The notes under the pieces are model-generated. The model had not been told where the DNA came from. It was given only the letters and a program-made list of their open reading frames with translations, and ran no database searches. This document shows positions 27,977 through 36,229 of a DNA stretch of 53,797 bases, one piece after another. The translations under genes and the position numbers were made by a program. The stretch spans positions 1 to 53,797 of the forward strand of contig JAOIXS010000004.1 of assembly GCA_028225715.1 (NCBI GenBank). The letters are read 5' to 3'. The number at the start of each line of letters is the position of its first letter. Position 1 is the stretch's first letter. The stretch is from Candidatus Pelagibacter sp. GTDB lineage: Bacteria; Pseudomonadota; Alphaproteobacteria; Pelagibacterales; Pelagibacteraceae.

Positions 27977-29076
27977 TAGTTACTTGCCTTTTTTTTACCT
28001 AGCTCTGGTAATGGTAAATATGGTACTACACCTGAGCCTGCATTTTTTTCAATTATCACTTTATCAATATCTGCTAAAACTTTTTCCATAGTCTCTAAAT
28101 ACATTCTTTCTTGAGTTACTTCTTTAGCTTTTGCATACTCATTATAGATAGATATAAATCTACTAGCTTCACCTTCTGCTTGAGCAACAACTTTTTGCTT
28201 ATAAGCTTCTGCTGCTTGCATAATTTTTGCAGCTTCCCCTCTTGCTCTTGGAATAACATCATTAGCATAAGCTTCAGCTTCATTTTTAGATCTTTCCATA
28301 TCTGCTCTTGCAGCTTGAACATCTCTAAATGCATCAATTACTTGATCAGGTGGATCCGCTTTTTGTGTTTGAACTTGTGTAATTTGAATACCACTATTGT
28401 ATTCATCTAGAATTGATTGAATAATTTCCTGAGTTTCGACTTCAATTAGAGCTCTTCCCTCAGTTAAAACTGGTTGAATTTTACTTTTAGCAATTACTTC
28501 TCTCATCGCTGTCTCTGCTGCAGCTTTTACTGTTCCTTCAGGATCTTGTATTTCAAATAAAAATTTACCTGCATCTTTAATTACCCAGAATACTGAAAAA
28601 TCTATATTAACTATATTTTCATCACCCGTTAACATTAAACTTTCTTGAGGGACATCAGCAACTCCTCCACCTTGTGAAAAACCACTATCTCTTTCTGATC
28701 TAAATCCAATATCAATTCTATTTACTTTTGTAACTTTTGGAGTCTGAACGGTCTCTACTGGAAGTGGAATGTGATAATGCAATCCTGGTTGAGTAGTTTT
28801 TACAAACTTACCAAACCTAAGCACAACACCTTGTTCATCGGGTCCCACTCTATAAAGTCCGCTTGCTAACCATACAAACGCTATGATAATTAAAATTAAA
28901 CCAATTGGCTTACCTCCTGATGAACTTCCACCAGGTAAAAATCTCTTTATTTTACTTTGAATATCTCTAATTAATGCATCTATGTCTGGTGGTGTAGGTC
29001 CTTTTCCTGAACCATTTCCTCCTCCCGGAGGTGTTCCCCATGGGCTTCCGCCTCTACCTTGAAAATCGTCTGACAT
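27976..29076 (-). CDS. hflK: HflK, membrane band-7 protein modulating FtsH
   Basis: 366 residues: a Gly/Pro-rich cytoplasmic N-terminus (1-55), one membrane helix (about 58-75), the band-7 domain starting at GPDEQGVVLRFGKF and a long alanine/glutamate-rich helix (about 230-320). Partner of HflC in the FtsH-regulating complex. First gene of the run hflK-hflC-DUF2065-degP-miaA-ilvIHC. A 51-base gap separates it from mrp, which reads the other way. Confidence 0.95.
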   Translation of the reverse strand: MSDDFQGRGGSPWGTPPGGGNGSGKGPTPPDIDALIRDIQSKIKRFLPGGSSSGGKPIGLILIIIAFVWLASGLYRVGPDEQGVVLRFGKFVKTTQPGLHYHIPLPVETVQTPKVTKVNRIDIGFRSERDSGFSQGGGVADVPQESLMLTGDENIVNIDFSVFWVIKDAGKFLFEIQDPEGTVKAAAETAMREVIAKSKIQPVLTEGRALIEVETQEIIQSILDEYNSGIQITQVQTQKADPPDQVIDAFRDVQAARADMERSKNEAEAYANDVIPRARGEAAKIMQAAEAYKQKVVAQAEGEASRFISIYNEYAKAKEVTQERMYLETMEKVLADIDKVIIEKNAGSGVVPYLPLPELGKKKASN

Positions 29077-29127
29077 ATGACAAAGTATATAATGTCTTTA
29101 TAATAAAAAACAAGTAATGATGCGATT

Positions 29128-29952
29128 ATGACAGATAAAAAGCCAGAACTAAGTGACGCAATGAAAAAAAAATTGGAGCCTAAAAAGTTCACAAAGAACC
29201 CAATTTTAGGAACAAAATTTACAATAGCTGTATCAAGTGCAAAAGGAGGAGTTGGAAAATCAACTTTTGCAACTAACCTTGCTTTAGCTTTAAAGCAGAT
29301 TGGCTGCAAAGTTGGTTTACTTGATGCTGACATTTATGGTCCCTCAATTCCAAAAATGTTTGATATTAATGAAAAACCAAAAAGCGATGGTCAGACTTTA
29401 ACTCCAATTACAAAATATGACATTCAATGTATGTCCATTGGTTTTCTTGCAGATCAACAAACTCCAATGATTTGGAGGGGACCTATGGTTACTAGTGCAA
29501 TTAAAACTTTTACACAAAAAGTTGGTTGGAAAGATTTAGATTTCATTATTGTTGATATGCCTCCAGGAACTGGTGATACTCAATTAACTTTTTCTCAAGA
29601 AATTAAAATGGATGGAGCAATCATTGTTTCAACTCCTCAAGAAGTAGCTCTTCTTGATGTTAAAAGAGGTATTAAAATGTTTGACAAGCTTGGAGTTAAG
29701 ATTTTAGGTTTGGTTGATAACATGAGTTATTTTACCGGCGATGATGGTAAAAAATATAAAATATTTGGAGAAGGTGGAGTTAAGCGAACTGCTGAAGAAT
29801 TTGAAAAAGAATTTTTAGGAGAAATTCCAATAAATCCTGAAGTTGGAAAATGTGGTGATGAAGGAAAGCCAATTGTAGAAGCTAATCCTGAACACGAAAT
29901 TTCTAAAATATATTTAGACTTTGCTAGAAAAATTAAATCAACTTATCTTTAA
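29128..29952 (+). CDS. mrp: Mrp/NBP35-family iron-sulfur carrier ATPase
   Basis: 274 residues with the deviant Walker A KGGVGKST (39-46), DADIYGPS (about 72-79) and MPPGTGD. The family loads Fe-S clusters onto target proteins. The usual CxxC after NMSYF is missing: the segment reads [16 protein letters not shown] believe loss of the first Cys pair is common among alphaproteobacterial Mrp proteins, but this is from memory. It also lacks the N-terminal DUF59 domain of longer Mrp proteins. It converges on thyX with a 20-base overlap of the coding ends. Confidence 0.92.
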   Translation: MTDKKPELSDAMKKKLEPKKFTKNPILGTKFTIAVSSAKGGVGKSTFATNLALALKQIGCKVGLLDADIYGPSIPKMFDINEKPKSDGQTLTPITKYDIQCMSIGFLADQQTPMIWRGPMVTSAIKTFTQKVGWKDLDFIIVDMPPGTGDTQLTFSQEIKMDGAIIVSTPQEVALLDVKRGIKMFDKLGVKILGLVDNMSYFTGDDGKKYKIFGEGGVKRTAEEFEKEFLGEIPINPEVGKCGDEGKPIVEANPEHEISKIYLDFARKIKSTYL

Positions 29953-30880
29953 GATCAAAAGAAACCATCAGTTCGTTCCATTCTCTTTTAGATAAGCCTG
30001 AGCTATCTGGATTAACGTCTTCACCTTTAATAAGTTTTTGAATTATAACTTTTCCTTTAGCTGAAACTTCAGTCCCACCTACTCTATAATCCATGAATGC
30101 ATCATAAGTTATGGGTACCCATTTTTTAACTGTATCTAGCATGATATCGGCATAAACTCGTATTTCATATTGAGCGTGGCTATCTGCTCTTAATCTTAAA
30201 AAATTCATTAAGTTTAATAAATCAGTTTTCCAATACCACTGCGTATAAGTGTTTAAAGTTAAATTCATTCTTGCAAGTTCTCTTGCTAGTCCTTTTTTAT
30301 TTTCATCAATAGTTGAACCATCAAATCTTTGATTCAACATCATTTCATAATTATCATAAGTTTGTTCAGCATCATTTTTCAAAAGTTCTAAAACTTCTTT
30401 TGCTTGTTCACCTTCAATCACATCACCTCTACCCTGTCTGTTACTTGAGGATTGTGCAGCTAAATTTTCTGCTGATGGTAAATAAAATTCTTTATCTAGA
30501 ATTGAATATCTTGCTGAGTATTCATTAACATTTGCAGTTCTGTGTCTGATCCATTGTCGAGCAATAAAGATTGGTAGCTTCACATGATATTTGATTTCGC
30601 ACATTTCAAATGGTGTGCTGTGCCAATGTCTCATTAAATATTTAATTAAACCTGCATCTGTTGAAACTTGTTTAGTTCCCTTTCCATAAGAAACTCTGGC
30701 TGATTGAACAATTGAAGTATCATCACCCATGTAATCAACTACTCTTACAAAACCATGATCTAATGCGGGTATTGCCTCATAAAGGATATTTTCAAGTGCT
30801 GGGGCAGTAACTCTTTTAGTTTGATTTTGTTGAGACTGTTGATCTTTAATTTCTTGTGCTTGTTCTGTAGTTAATTTCAT
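29933..30880 (-). CDS. thyX: Flavin-dependent thymidylate synthase ThyX
   Basis: 315 residues. The ThyX motif RHR with the distal Ser is at 112-122 ([11 protein letters not shown]). The upstream HWHSTPFEM and downstream [11 protein letters not shown] are other family landmarks. It makes dTMP from dUMP using methylene-tetrahydrofolate and reduced FAD. The first 25 residues are Gln-rich and outside the domain, so translation might start a little later. It is divergent from the tmRNA gene. Confidence 0.96.
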   Translation of the reverse strand: MKLTTEQAQEIKDQQSQQNQTKRVTAPALENILYEAIPALDHGFVRVVDYMGDDTSIVQSARVSYGKGTKQVSTDAGLIKYLMRHWHSTPFEMCEIKYHVKLPIFIARQWIRHRTANVNEYSARYSILDKEFYLPSAENLAAQSSSNRQGRGDVIEGEQAKEVLELLKNDAEQTYDNYEMMLNQRFDGSTIDENKKGLARELARMNLTLNTYTQWYWKTDLLNLMNFLRLRADSHAQYEIRVYADIMLDTVKKWVPITYDAFMDYRVGGTEVSAKGKVIIQKLIKGEDVNPDSSGLSKREWNELMVSFDLKDKLI

Positions 30881-30904
30881 TATTTTTATTGAATTTTTTT
30901 TTTA

Positions 30905-30932
30905 TTGAATCTCTTTCAAATGCTTTTATATT
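30905..30932 (+). promoter_or_regulatory. Candidate promoter of the tmRNA gene
   Basis: TTGAAT (30905-30910) and TATATT (30927-30932) are spaced 16 bases apart, predicting a start near 30939-30940. That is exactly where the GTTGGC/GCCAAC hairpin (30939-30952) of the precursor begins. Confidence 0.5.
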
Positions 30933-31111
30933 AATACTGTTGGCTTGCCAACTACGACGATAAACGAATTTCGTAATAACCATTACGGACGTGGGGGCAG
31001 TACCCACCACCTCCACCATTACAACTTATGGGGGTGAAACAGGATCGACGGGTGACTAAAGGCTATTCTTTCGTTCGGGATTGTTCCACCGTAACGGGCT
31101 AAACTTTAAAT

Positions 31112-31141
31112 GCTGACGAAAGTTACGCACTTGCTGCATAA
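31112..31141 (+). other. tmRNA proteolysis-tag reading frame (ADESYALAA)
   Basis: GCT GAC GAA AGT TAC GCA CTT GCT GCA TAA within the coding piece. The resume codon is the GCT at 31112. The C-terminal ALAA is the protease-recognition end. Confidence 0.93.
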
Positions 31142-31154
31142 TTAACTTAGGTTA

Positions 31155-31198
31155 ATTATAGAAGCACGGTCTGGGGCACCGGGTAACAGAACGCCCCT
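31155..31198 (+). repeat. Direct repeat, copy 1, inside the tmRNA coding piece
   Basis: 44 bases from ATTATAGAAGC to AACGCCCCT. They match 32876-32919 in the same orientation with a single difference (T at 31172 against C at 32893). With one added base the match extends through TACTA. This copy lies in an otherwise complete tmRNA gene. Confidence 0.95.
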
Positions 31199-31250
31199 TA
31201 CTACTCTTCTAGTTCTCTTTATTTATAATGCTGATTAACGTTTAGATTGC

Positions 31251-31280
31251 TTTTTGTCGGGCTCTGGTCGGGATTTTTAG
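31251..31280. repeat. Nested short direct repeat, copy 1
   Basis: Shares TTTGTCGGGCT and GGGATTTT with 32802-32831 in the same order and orientation, with about six differences in 30. It sits over the stop codon and just downstream of the SHOCT-tail gene. Confidence 0.7.
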
Positions 31281-32317
31281 TTTAAAAGTTTCTTTTTAGC
31301 TTTCGTGAACTCTTCTTTAGTTAGGGCACCAGATTTATATAATTCACTTAAAGTTTTTAATTGTTCAGTTAAATCTTTATTGTCAGTCTCTGAAACGACA
31401 GTACTAGATTTTACATATAAATTTGTAGGTTTTATTATATCTAAAAAATCTGTTGTGTTATTGCATTTTTCTACACAGATAGATAATGCAATTAATATTC
31501 TATCTTTATGTGATGTAATAAATATTTCCTGATGAAATTTTGATGTAACATATGGTGATTGCAGACTGTCATTTGAGTATAAATATAAATCTCCATTATG
31601 GTTTTTTGCAATTTTAAATTTCCAATCTTTGATATCTTTAAGGGATGGATCTTTTGCTTCTTCATATAATTCTATTAATCCATCTCTAACTATTTGATTT
31701 AAATTATCTATATCCTCACTTTTTATTTCATCAATAAAATCAGATTTTTTATCCCCGATTAATAATATTGTATATTTGTCCAGATCATATTCAGCATTAA
31801 ATTTCTTAATATACGGTTTAAAAAGTCTTTCAAATGCCTTGATCATTTTTGGATTGTCAGAAATTTTTTCCATTAATTGTATCATTTCATCTTCTGTAAT
31901 ATTTTCAAAATCTACATTGGGTTCTTCTTTTTGAATAATTTTCATCATTTTATTTAAAAATTTTTGATCTTGAAATTTTTGCATCAATGGCTCAACATGT
32001 TTTCTATTAAGTTTTTCTAAACCTGAAATAGATGTAACGTCATCAAAAAATTTAATTGTTTTTTTATTATTAGCAATAACAATTAATTTTGCATCTACAC
32101 CTATTCCAAAGTCGTCATAAATTTGTTCATCAGATGTAATGTCTGGAAACCTTGAAACAAGCTGTCTAAATGTTAGTTCAAAATATTTATAGTTATTAGG
32201 TATATTAATGGATAATCCATTACCTATATTTTTGCTCTTTGCTATAACGTTCTCACTCAACAACAAACCCAGAACCAGGATCCCTAAAAGTTTTTTTATT
32301 AAAAGCCTAATGGACAA
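31277..32317 (-). CDS. Exported protein with a C-terminal SHOCT domain, function unknown
   Basis: 346 residues from a TTG start that has AGGAG four bases upstream; no ATG start is available near it. A signal-like N-terminus (KKLLGILVLGLLLSENVIA, ending about residue 26) is followed by a long charged region of mixed helix and strand that I do not recognise. The last 32 residues (LKTLSELYKSGALTKEEFTKAKKKLL) form a SHOCT motif, a short oligomerisation tail. The start overlaps the lipoprotein gene by 19 bases, so both come from one message. It lies inside the tmRNA-flanked segment and may be laterally acquired. Confidence 0.75.
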   Translation of the reverse strand: MSIRLLIKKLLGILVLGLLLSENVIAKSKNIGNGLSINIPNNYKYFELTFRQLVSRFPDITSDEQIYDDFGIGVDAKLIVIANNKKTIKFFDDVTSISGLEKLNRKHVEPLMQKFQDQKFLNKMMKIIQKEEPNVDFENITEDEMIQLMEKISDNPKMIKAFERLFKPYIKKFNAEYDLDKYTILLIGDKKSDFIDEIKSEDIDNLNQIVRDGLIELYEEAKDPSLKDIKDWKFKIAKNHNGDLYLYSNDSLQSPYVTSKFHQEIFITSHKDRILIALSICVEKCNNTTDFLDIIKPTNLYVKSSTVVSETDNKDLTEQLKTLSELYKSGALTKEEFTKAKKKLLN

Positions 32318-32778
32318 ATTTCTCCTGCACTAACTGTTTTGGTATTCATGCTACCCATTTGATCATAAAAACAGATTCTATTCATACCAGAAACAAGATT
32401 AAAACTTAAAAACCCAGCAGGTTGTTGTGACAGTGTTGTTGTTCCTGATGTTGTTCCAGAATTCAATATAGCAAGTCCTAATAATGTATTATTGAATCTT
32501 GCTTGTTTCTCTGCTGCTGAAACAGGTCTAGACCACACTTTAACTAACCTATTATTTTCAAAAAATTCATATCTCATAGTGTTTGCTGATGTAGCATCTT
32601 CACAATGATAACCTTTGAGGGTTCCATCATTAAATACAAGTCTTGGTCCTCCAAAAGCTACTTTTTTGCATGATGATACATAATCTGAAAAATTAGTCCC
32701 AACATTAAGGGAACTTTCATTAATTGAGCAACCAGATAAAATCATTCCCAGAAACACGATCCCTAAAATCTTTTTCAT
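32299..32778 (-). CDS. Small lipoprotein, function unknown
   Basis: About 159 residues from the ATG at 32776-32778, which has AGGG four bases upstream. A TTG further up (32799) is in frame, but the signal peptide begins at the ATG. The N-terminus is a lipoprotein signal with lipobox LSGC (Cys17), so the protein should be lipid-anchored. The rest is Ser/Thr-rich in the middle (about 115-130) with several cysteines (SSCKK, YHCED, RICFY, EICPL) that could form periplasmic disulfides. No family is recognised. First gene of the two-gene insert; its signal-coding DNA resembles that of the next gene. Confidence 0.75.
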   Translation of the reverse strand: MKKILGIVFLGMILSGCSINESSLNVGTNFSDYVSSCKKVAFGGPRLVFNDGTLKGYHCEDATSANTMRYEFFENNRLVKVWSRPVSAAEKQARFNNTLLGLAILNSGTTSGTTTLSQQPAGFLSFNLVSGMNRICFYDQMGSMNTKTVSAGEICPLGF

Positions 32779-32801
32779 GAACCCTGACCCTAGCACCAAT
32801 A

Positions 32802-32831
32802 TCTTTGTCGGGCTAGTGTTGGGATTTTAGG
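32802..32831. repeat. Nested short direct repeat, copy 2
   Basis: Counterpart of 31251-31280, lying just upstream of the lipoprotein gene. Together the two copies bracket the two-gene operon inside the larger tmRNA repeat. Confidence 0.7.
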
Positions 32832-32875
32832 TAATTTTGTACCCTCTAGTATTTCAACATCGTAGCAAAATAAGG

Positions 32876-32919
32876 ATTATAGAAGCACGGTCCGGGGCAC
32901 CGGGTAACAGAACGCCCCT
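32876..32919 (+). repeat. ssrA: Direct repeat, copy 2: orphan tmRNA 3' segment
   Basis: Copy of 31155-31198 with one difference. It has no tag frame or 5' portion upstream, so it is a fragment, not a second tmRNA. It abuts the stop codon of the MazG-like gene (32921-32923). Confidence 0.93.
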
Positions 32920-32920
32920 A

Positions 32921-33292
32921 CTAATTTACAAATTTAGTTAAATCAGGTTTAAAATATTTAGGGCCCTTCATAACTTTTCCAGATTCGTTATAGATGGGTT
33001 TGCCATCTTCACCTAATTTACTCATATTTGAACTTTGTACTTCTTCAAAACACTTATCAAGATCAATACCAAATGCGTGTCCAGCTCCATAAGCTACATA
33101 TAGTATATCTGTTAAAGCATCTGCAACTTCTAAAAGATCTTTATTCTCCATTGCTTCTTTAAGCTCTTCTAATTCCTCTTTTATTAAATCATATCTAAGA
33201 CTATTGATCTTATCAGTGCTAAAAGATGGCTTAGTTTTGACTTCTTGACCAAAGGTTTCCATAAAAGTTTTTACTTTGTTAAAATTTGACAT
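32921..33292 (-). CDS. MazG-like nucleotide pyrophosphohydrolase
   Basis: 123 residues of the all-alpha NTP pyrophosphatase superfamily. The metal motif EExxE is at 39-43 and ExxD at 55-58 (EVAD), followed by ALTDILYVAYGAG. It resembles phosphoribosyl-ATP/MazG-type enzymes that hydrolyse non-canonical or excess nucleoside triphosphates. The substrate is not evident. It is divergent from fumC with a 66-base gap, and its end touches the tmRNA repeat. Confidence 0.85.
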   Translation of the reverse strand: MSNFNKVKTFMETFGQEVKTKPSFSTDKINSLRYDLIKEELEELKEAMENKDLLEVADALTDILYVAYGAGHAFGIDLDKCFEEVQSSNMSKLGEDGKPIYNESGKVMKGPKYFKPDLTKFVN

Positions 33293-33358
33293 TTAGCTCC
33301 TGTAAGTTTTTAAAAATTAATATATAAGTATATTAAATTACTAATTATATATTAATCA

Positions 33359-34747
33359 ATGAAATTAAGAAAAGAATTTGACAGCATTGGAAGTATCAAA
33401 GTACCTAGTGATAAATATTGGGGTGCATCAACTCAAAGGTCTAATAAGTTTTTTAATATTGGAAAAATTTTAGTTAATATTTCCATCATAAAATCTATTG
33501 CAATCATTAAAAGGTCTGCTGCTTTAGTGCATTATAAGGAAAAACAGATCAATAAAAAAATTACTAATTCAATAATAAAAGCCTCAGATGAAGTTATTAA
33601 AGGAAAGCTAGATGAAAATTTTCCTTTAAAGGTTTGGCAAACAGGCTCTGGCACGCAAACTAATATGAATGTTAATGAAGTAATTGCAAACAGAGCAATT
33701 GAAATATTAGGTGGAAAAAAAGGCTCAAAAAAACCAGTTCATCCAAATGATCATGTAAATAAATCTCAATCAACAAACGATGTTTTTCCAACAGCTATGC
33801 ATATATCTGTTGCTCAAGAAACTATATCAAAACTATTACCTAGCTTAAAAATTTTAGAAAAAGAGTTAGCAAAAAAATCTAAAGAATTTAAGAATATTAT
33901 TAAAATTGGCAGAACTCACTTGCAAGATGCAACACCGTTATCACTTGGACAGGAATTTTCAGGCTATCATGTGCAGCTAAAAAAATGTATTGAGAGAATA
34001 GAGCTTGCTCTTAAAGAAATATATTTTCTAGCTCAAGGAGGAACAGCAGTTGGAACTGGAATTAACTCTAAAAAAGGTTTTGATAAAAAAATTGTTAAAG
34101 AGATTGCCAAATATACTAAAATCCCCTTTAAACCAGCTACAAATAAATTTGCAGAACTTGCAGCACACGATTCTATTGTAAATTTTTCAGGCACACTAAA
34201 TACTTGTGCTGTTGCATTAATGAAAATATCAAATGATGTAAGATTTTTAGGTTCAGGACCTCGTGCTGGATATGGTGAATTAATACTACCAGAAAATGAA
34301 CCTGGTTCATCTATCATGCCAGGAAAAGTTAACCCTACCCAATGTGAGGCGGTAACGATGGTTTGTGCCAAAGTAATAGGCAATCATACTGGAATTACAG
34401 TTGCTGGATCTCACGGGCATTTTGAATTGAATGTATTTAAGCCAATGATTGCTCATAATATACTTCAGTCGATAGATCTTATTGCAGATAGTACTAAAAA
34501 TTTTGCGGTTTATTGTGTTAAAGGAATAAAAGCTAACAAGAAAAGAATTAAAGAACATCTGGATAATTCATTAATGTTAGTAACAGCGCTAGCTCCACAC
34601 ATCGGATATGATAATGCAGCAAAAATTGCAAAGGTAGCTTTAAAAAATGGGACAACACTAAAGCATGAAACTCTTAAAACAGGTCTTGTTGATGAGAAAG
34701 AATATGAAAAAATTGTAGACCCTAAAAAAATGATCTATCCTTCATAA
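33359..34747 (+). CDS. fumC: Class II fumarate hydratase
   Basis: 462 residues, standard for Fum[15 protein letters not shown] (95-108), [10 protein letters not shown] with H187, and the signature [11 protein letters not shown] (316-326) with catalytic Ser318 are intact. It interconverts fumarate and malate in the TCA cycle without an Fe-S cluster, fitting an aerobic lifestyle. It converges with the AsmA-like gene, the ends overlapping by 13 bases. Confidence 0.97.
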   Translation: MKLRKEFDSIGSIKVPSDKYWGASTQRSNKFFNIGKILVNISIIKSIAIIKRSAALVHYKEKQINKKITNSIIKASDEVIKGKLDENFPLKVWQTGSGTQTNMNVNEVIANRAIEILGGKKGSKKPVHPNDHVNKSQSTNDVFPTAMHISVAQETISKLLPSLKILEKELAKKSKEFKNIIKIGRTHLQDATPLSLGQEFSGYHVQLKKCIERIELALKEIYFLAQGGTAVGTGINSKKGFDKKIVKEIAKYTKIPFKPATNKFAELAAHDSIVNFSGTLNTCAVALMKISNDVRFLGSGPRAGYGELILPENEPGSSIMPGKVNPTQCEAVTMVCAKVIGNHTGITVAGSHGHFELNVFKPMIAHNILQSIDLIADSTKNFAVYCVKGIKANKKRIKEHLDNSLMLVTALAPHIGYDNAAKIAKVALKNGTTLKHETLKTGLVDEKEYEKIVDPKKMIYPS

Positions 34748-36186
34748 ATTCCTATTAGTTCGTTTAATAATCTTCTACTTTTAGTTAAATTATTAGAATT
34801 ATTATCATTAAAACCTTCGGCTATATTGTAGAATTGATCACTCACTTTATTGTCATCTATCTTAATATTTTTAAATGAAATTTCATTACCCAAGAAATCA
34901 TAAATTATATTTAGCTTAATATTTTTAATATCTTTTCTTGATTTTTTACTAGTGTTTAGGAAAGAAAATAATCCATCAATATCTTTAATATCTATCGATA
35001 AATTAGAGGTTAAAATTAACTTATTATTCTCTAAAAATAAATTACTATTAGAAACTTCTATTAACCCAATATTATTATTTATAAACATCGAGTTATCAAA
35101 ACTTATTTTGCCATTTAAAACTCTTAAATCTAGTTTAGCTTTATTAAAAATTTCATCTTTTTTAGTAGATTCTATATTTACTAAAGTGTGTACACTAATA
35201 TTTTCGTTAAATAATAAACCTGATTTAATAAATTCATTGATTATAGAATTGGGTGTAAATAAATTAGAAATTTTATAATTATATAAATTAATTTTTAGAT
35301 TTAGATCGAATGGATTTATTGAAAGTTGTCCATTGTAATTTATTTTAGAATTAAAAACTCTAGAACCTTCTGATTGAAATATTACTATTTGATCCTTAAT
35401 ATTGTATTTAGTATTAATAGATGAACTTAAAAAAGAAATATTATTTATTCCACTACTAAAATCTTCATCTTTTTTAAAAAATTCATTTATAATTTTAAGT
35501 TTAAGATCAGGAACCTTTATTATAATTTTTTTTTGAGAATTTACTATATTTTGAAAATTTAATTCAAAGGGTATGTTAAAAATTTCTCCTTTTAAATCGA
35601 AAAGATTAAATAAAAATTTTTCATCAAAAAATAAAAATGCATTGGAGATTTTAATAATTGAAATTATTTCATTTAAATTGTCCTTGAAAAAAATATTACT
35701 ATCTTTAATTTTAATTTTTTTTTTAGAAAATTTATTTTCACTATCTTTAAAGAGTGTTTTAAAATTATCTTTTAATAAAGAAAAATTTGCTTCTTCAATA
35801 ACTACTTCGCTTATTCTAATACTATCTTTATTGAAAAAATTATTTTGACTAATATAAACATTTAATTTTTTGATCTCTGCTGAAGCAGTTTTTGTGTCTT
35901 TGATTAAATAATGAGGCTTTGGTAAAATACGATAGGAAATATCAAATGAATTGCTTAGATTTATATTAAATTCATCACTTAATTTGGTTAAGATTTTATT
36001 TTGTACCCAATTTTTGTCATACAAAAGAGGTATCGATAAATAAAAAATGTAAATAAATAGTACAACAATTACAGCTATTATGTATTTACTAAAGTTGCTG
36101 ACATGAAACTTATCATTTGTTTTATTCTCAACTTTGAATATTGTCCTTTTAATAAAGTTATTAAAGATTTTAACAATTTTTTTCAT
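34735..36186 (-). CDS. AsmA-like inner-membrane-anchored protein
   Basis: 483 residues: a basic N-terminus, one membrane helix (about 34-56), and a long Asn/Lys/Ile-rich region of repeated short strands. The early [13 protein letters not shown] segment and repeated pairs of hydrophobic strands resemble AsmA/DUF3971-type bridge-like proteins that face the periplasm and have been linked to phospholipid transfer and envelope assembly. Similarity is general rather than motif-based, so the name is tentative. Divergent from the helicase gene with a 43-base gap. Confidence 0.55.
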   Translation of the reverse strand: MKKIVKIFNNFIKRTIFKVENKTNDKFHVSNFSKYIIAVIVVLFIYIFYLSIPLLYDKNWVQNKILTKLSDEFNINLSNSFDISYRILPKPHYLIKDTKTASAEIKKLNVYISQNNFFNKDSIRISEVVIEEANFSLLKDNFKTLFKDSENKFSKKKIKIKDSNIFFKDNLNEIISIIKISNAFLFFDEKFLFNLFDLKGEIFNIPFELNFQNIVNSQKKIIIKVPDLKLKIINEFFKKDEDFSSGINNISFLSSSINTKYNIKDQIVIFQSEGSRVFNSKINYNGQLSINPFDLNLKINLYNYKISNLFTPNSIINEFIKSGLLFNENISVHTLVNIESTKKDEIFNKAKLDLRVLNGKISFDNSMFINNNIGLIEVSNSNLFLENNKLILTSNLSIDIKDIDGLFSFLNTSKKSRKDIKNIKLNIIYDFLGNEISFKNIKIDDNKVSDQFYNIAEGFNDNNSNNLTKSRRLLNELIGIYEG

Positions 36187-36229
36187 AAATCTTGTTGAAA
36201 GTTAAATATCTTATAATGAAATTTAAAAA

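Larger units (their letters stand above)
30939..31205 (+). ncRNA. ssrA: Circularly permuted two-piece tmRNA precursor
   Basis: The acceptor piece comes first, as in alphaproteobacteria, and ends in CCTCCACCA at 31018. Its T-arm stem GTGGG/CCCAC (30991-31007) closes a 7-base loop GGCAGTA. An 11-base spacer (31019-31029) follows. The coding piece begins GGGGGTGAAACAGGATCGAC at 31030, and its first seven bases pair with the acceptor-stem CACCTCC. The tag reading frame is 31112-31141 and encodes ADESYALAA-stop, ending in the LAA degron. A pseudoknot-like GGGGCACC...CGCCCC block follows (31171-31198). The mature 3' end is uncertain, and no U-run terminator is seen. Function: rescue of stalled ribosomes. 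Confidence 0.93.
31155..32919. mobile_element. Probable small element or island remnant inserted at the tmRNA gene
   Basis: The 44-base tmRNA segment is present at both ends in direct orientation (31155-31198, 32876-32919). Between them lie a lipoprotein gene and a SHOCT-tail protein gene on the minus strand. Outside lie an intact tmRNA on the left and a MazG-like gene on the right, whose stop codon touches the right copy. This is the pattern left when an element integrates at the 3' end of ssrA and restores it. No integrase or transposase is present, so if mobile it was a satellite or has decayed. A local duplication is the alternative. Confidence 0.55.

Noticed and set aside
28111..28410. 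Plus-strand reading frame opposite hflK
   Set aside because: Low-complexity Ser/Phe/Ile translation that mirrors the Glu/Ala/Lys codons of hflK; a shadow, not a gene.
32876..32919. A second tmRNA gene
   Set aside because: Only the 44-base 3' segment is present. There is no acceptor piece, 5' GGGGGTG start or tag frame next to it.
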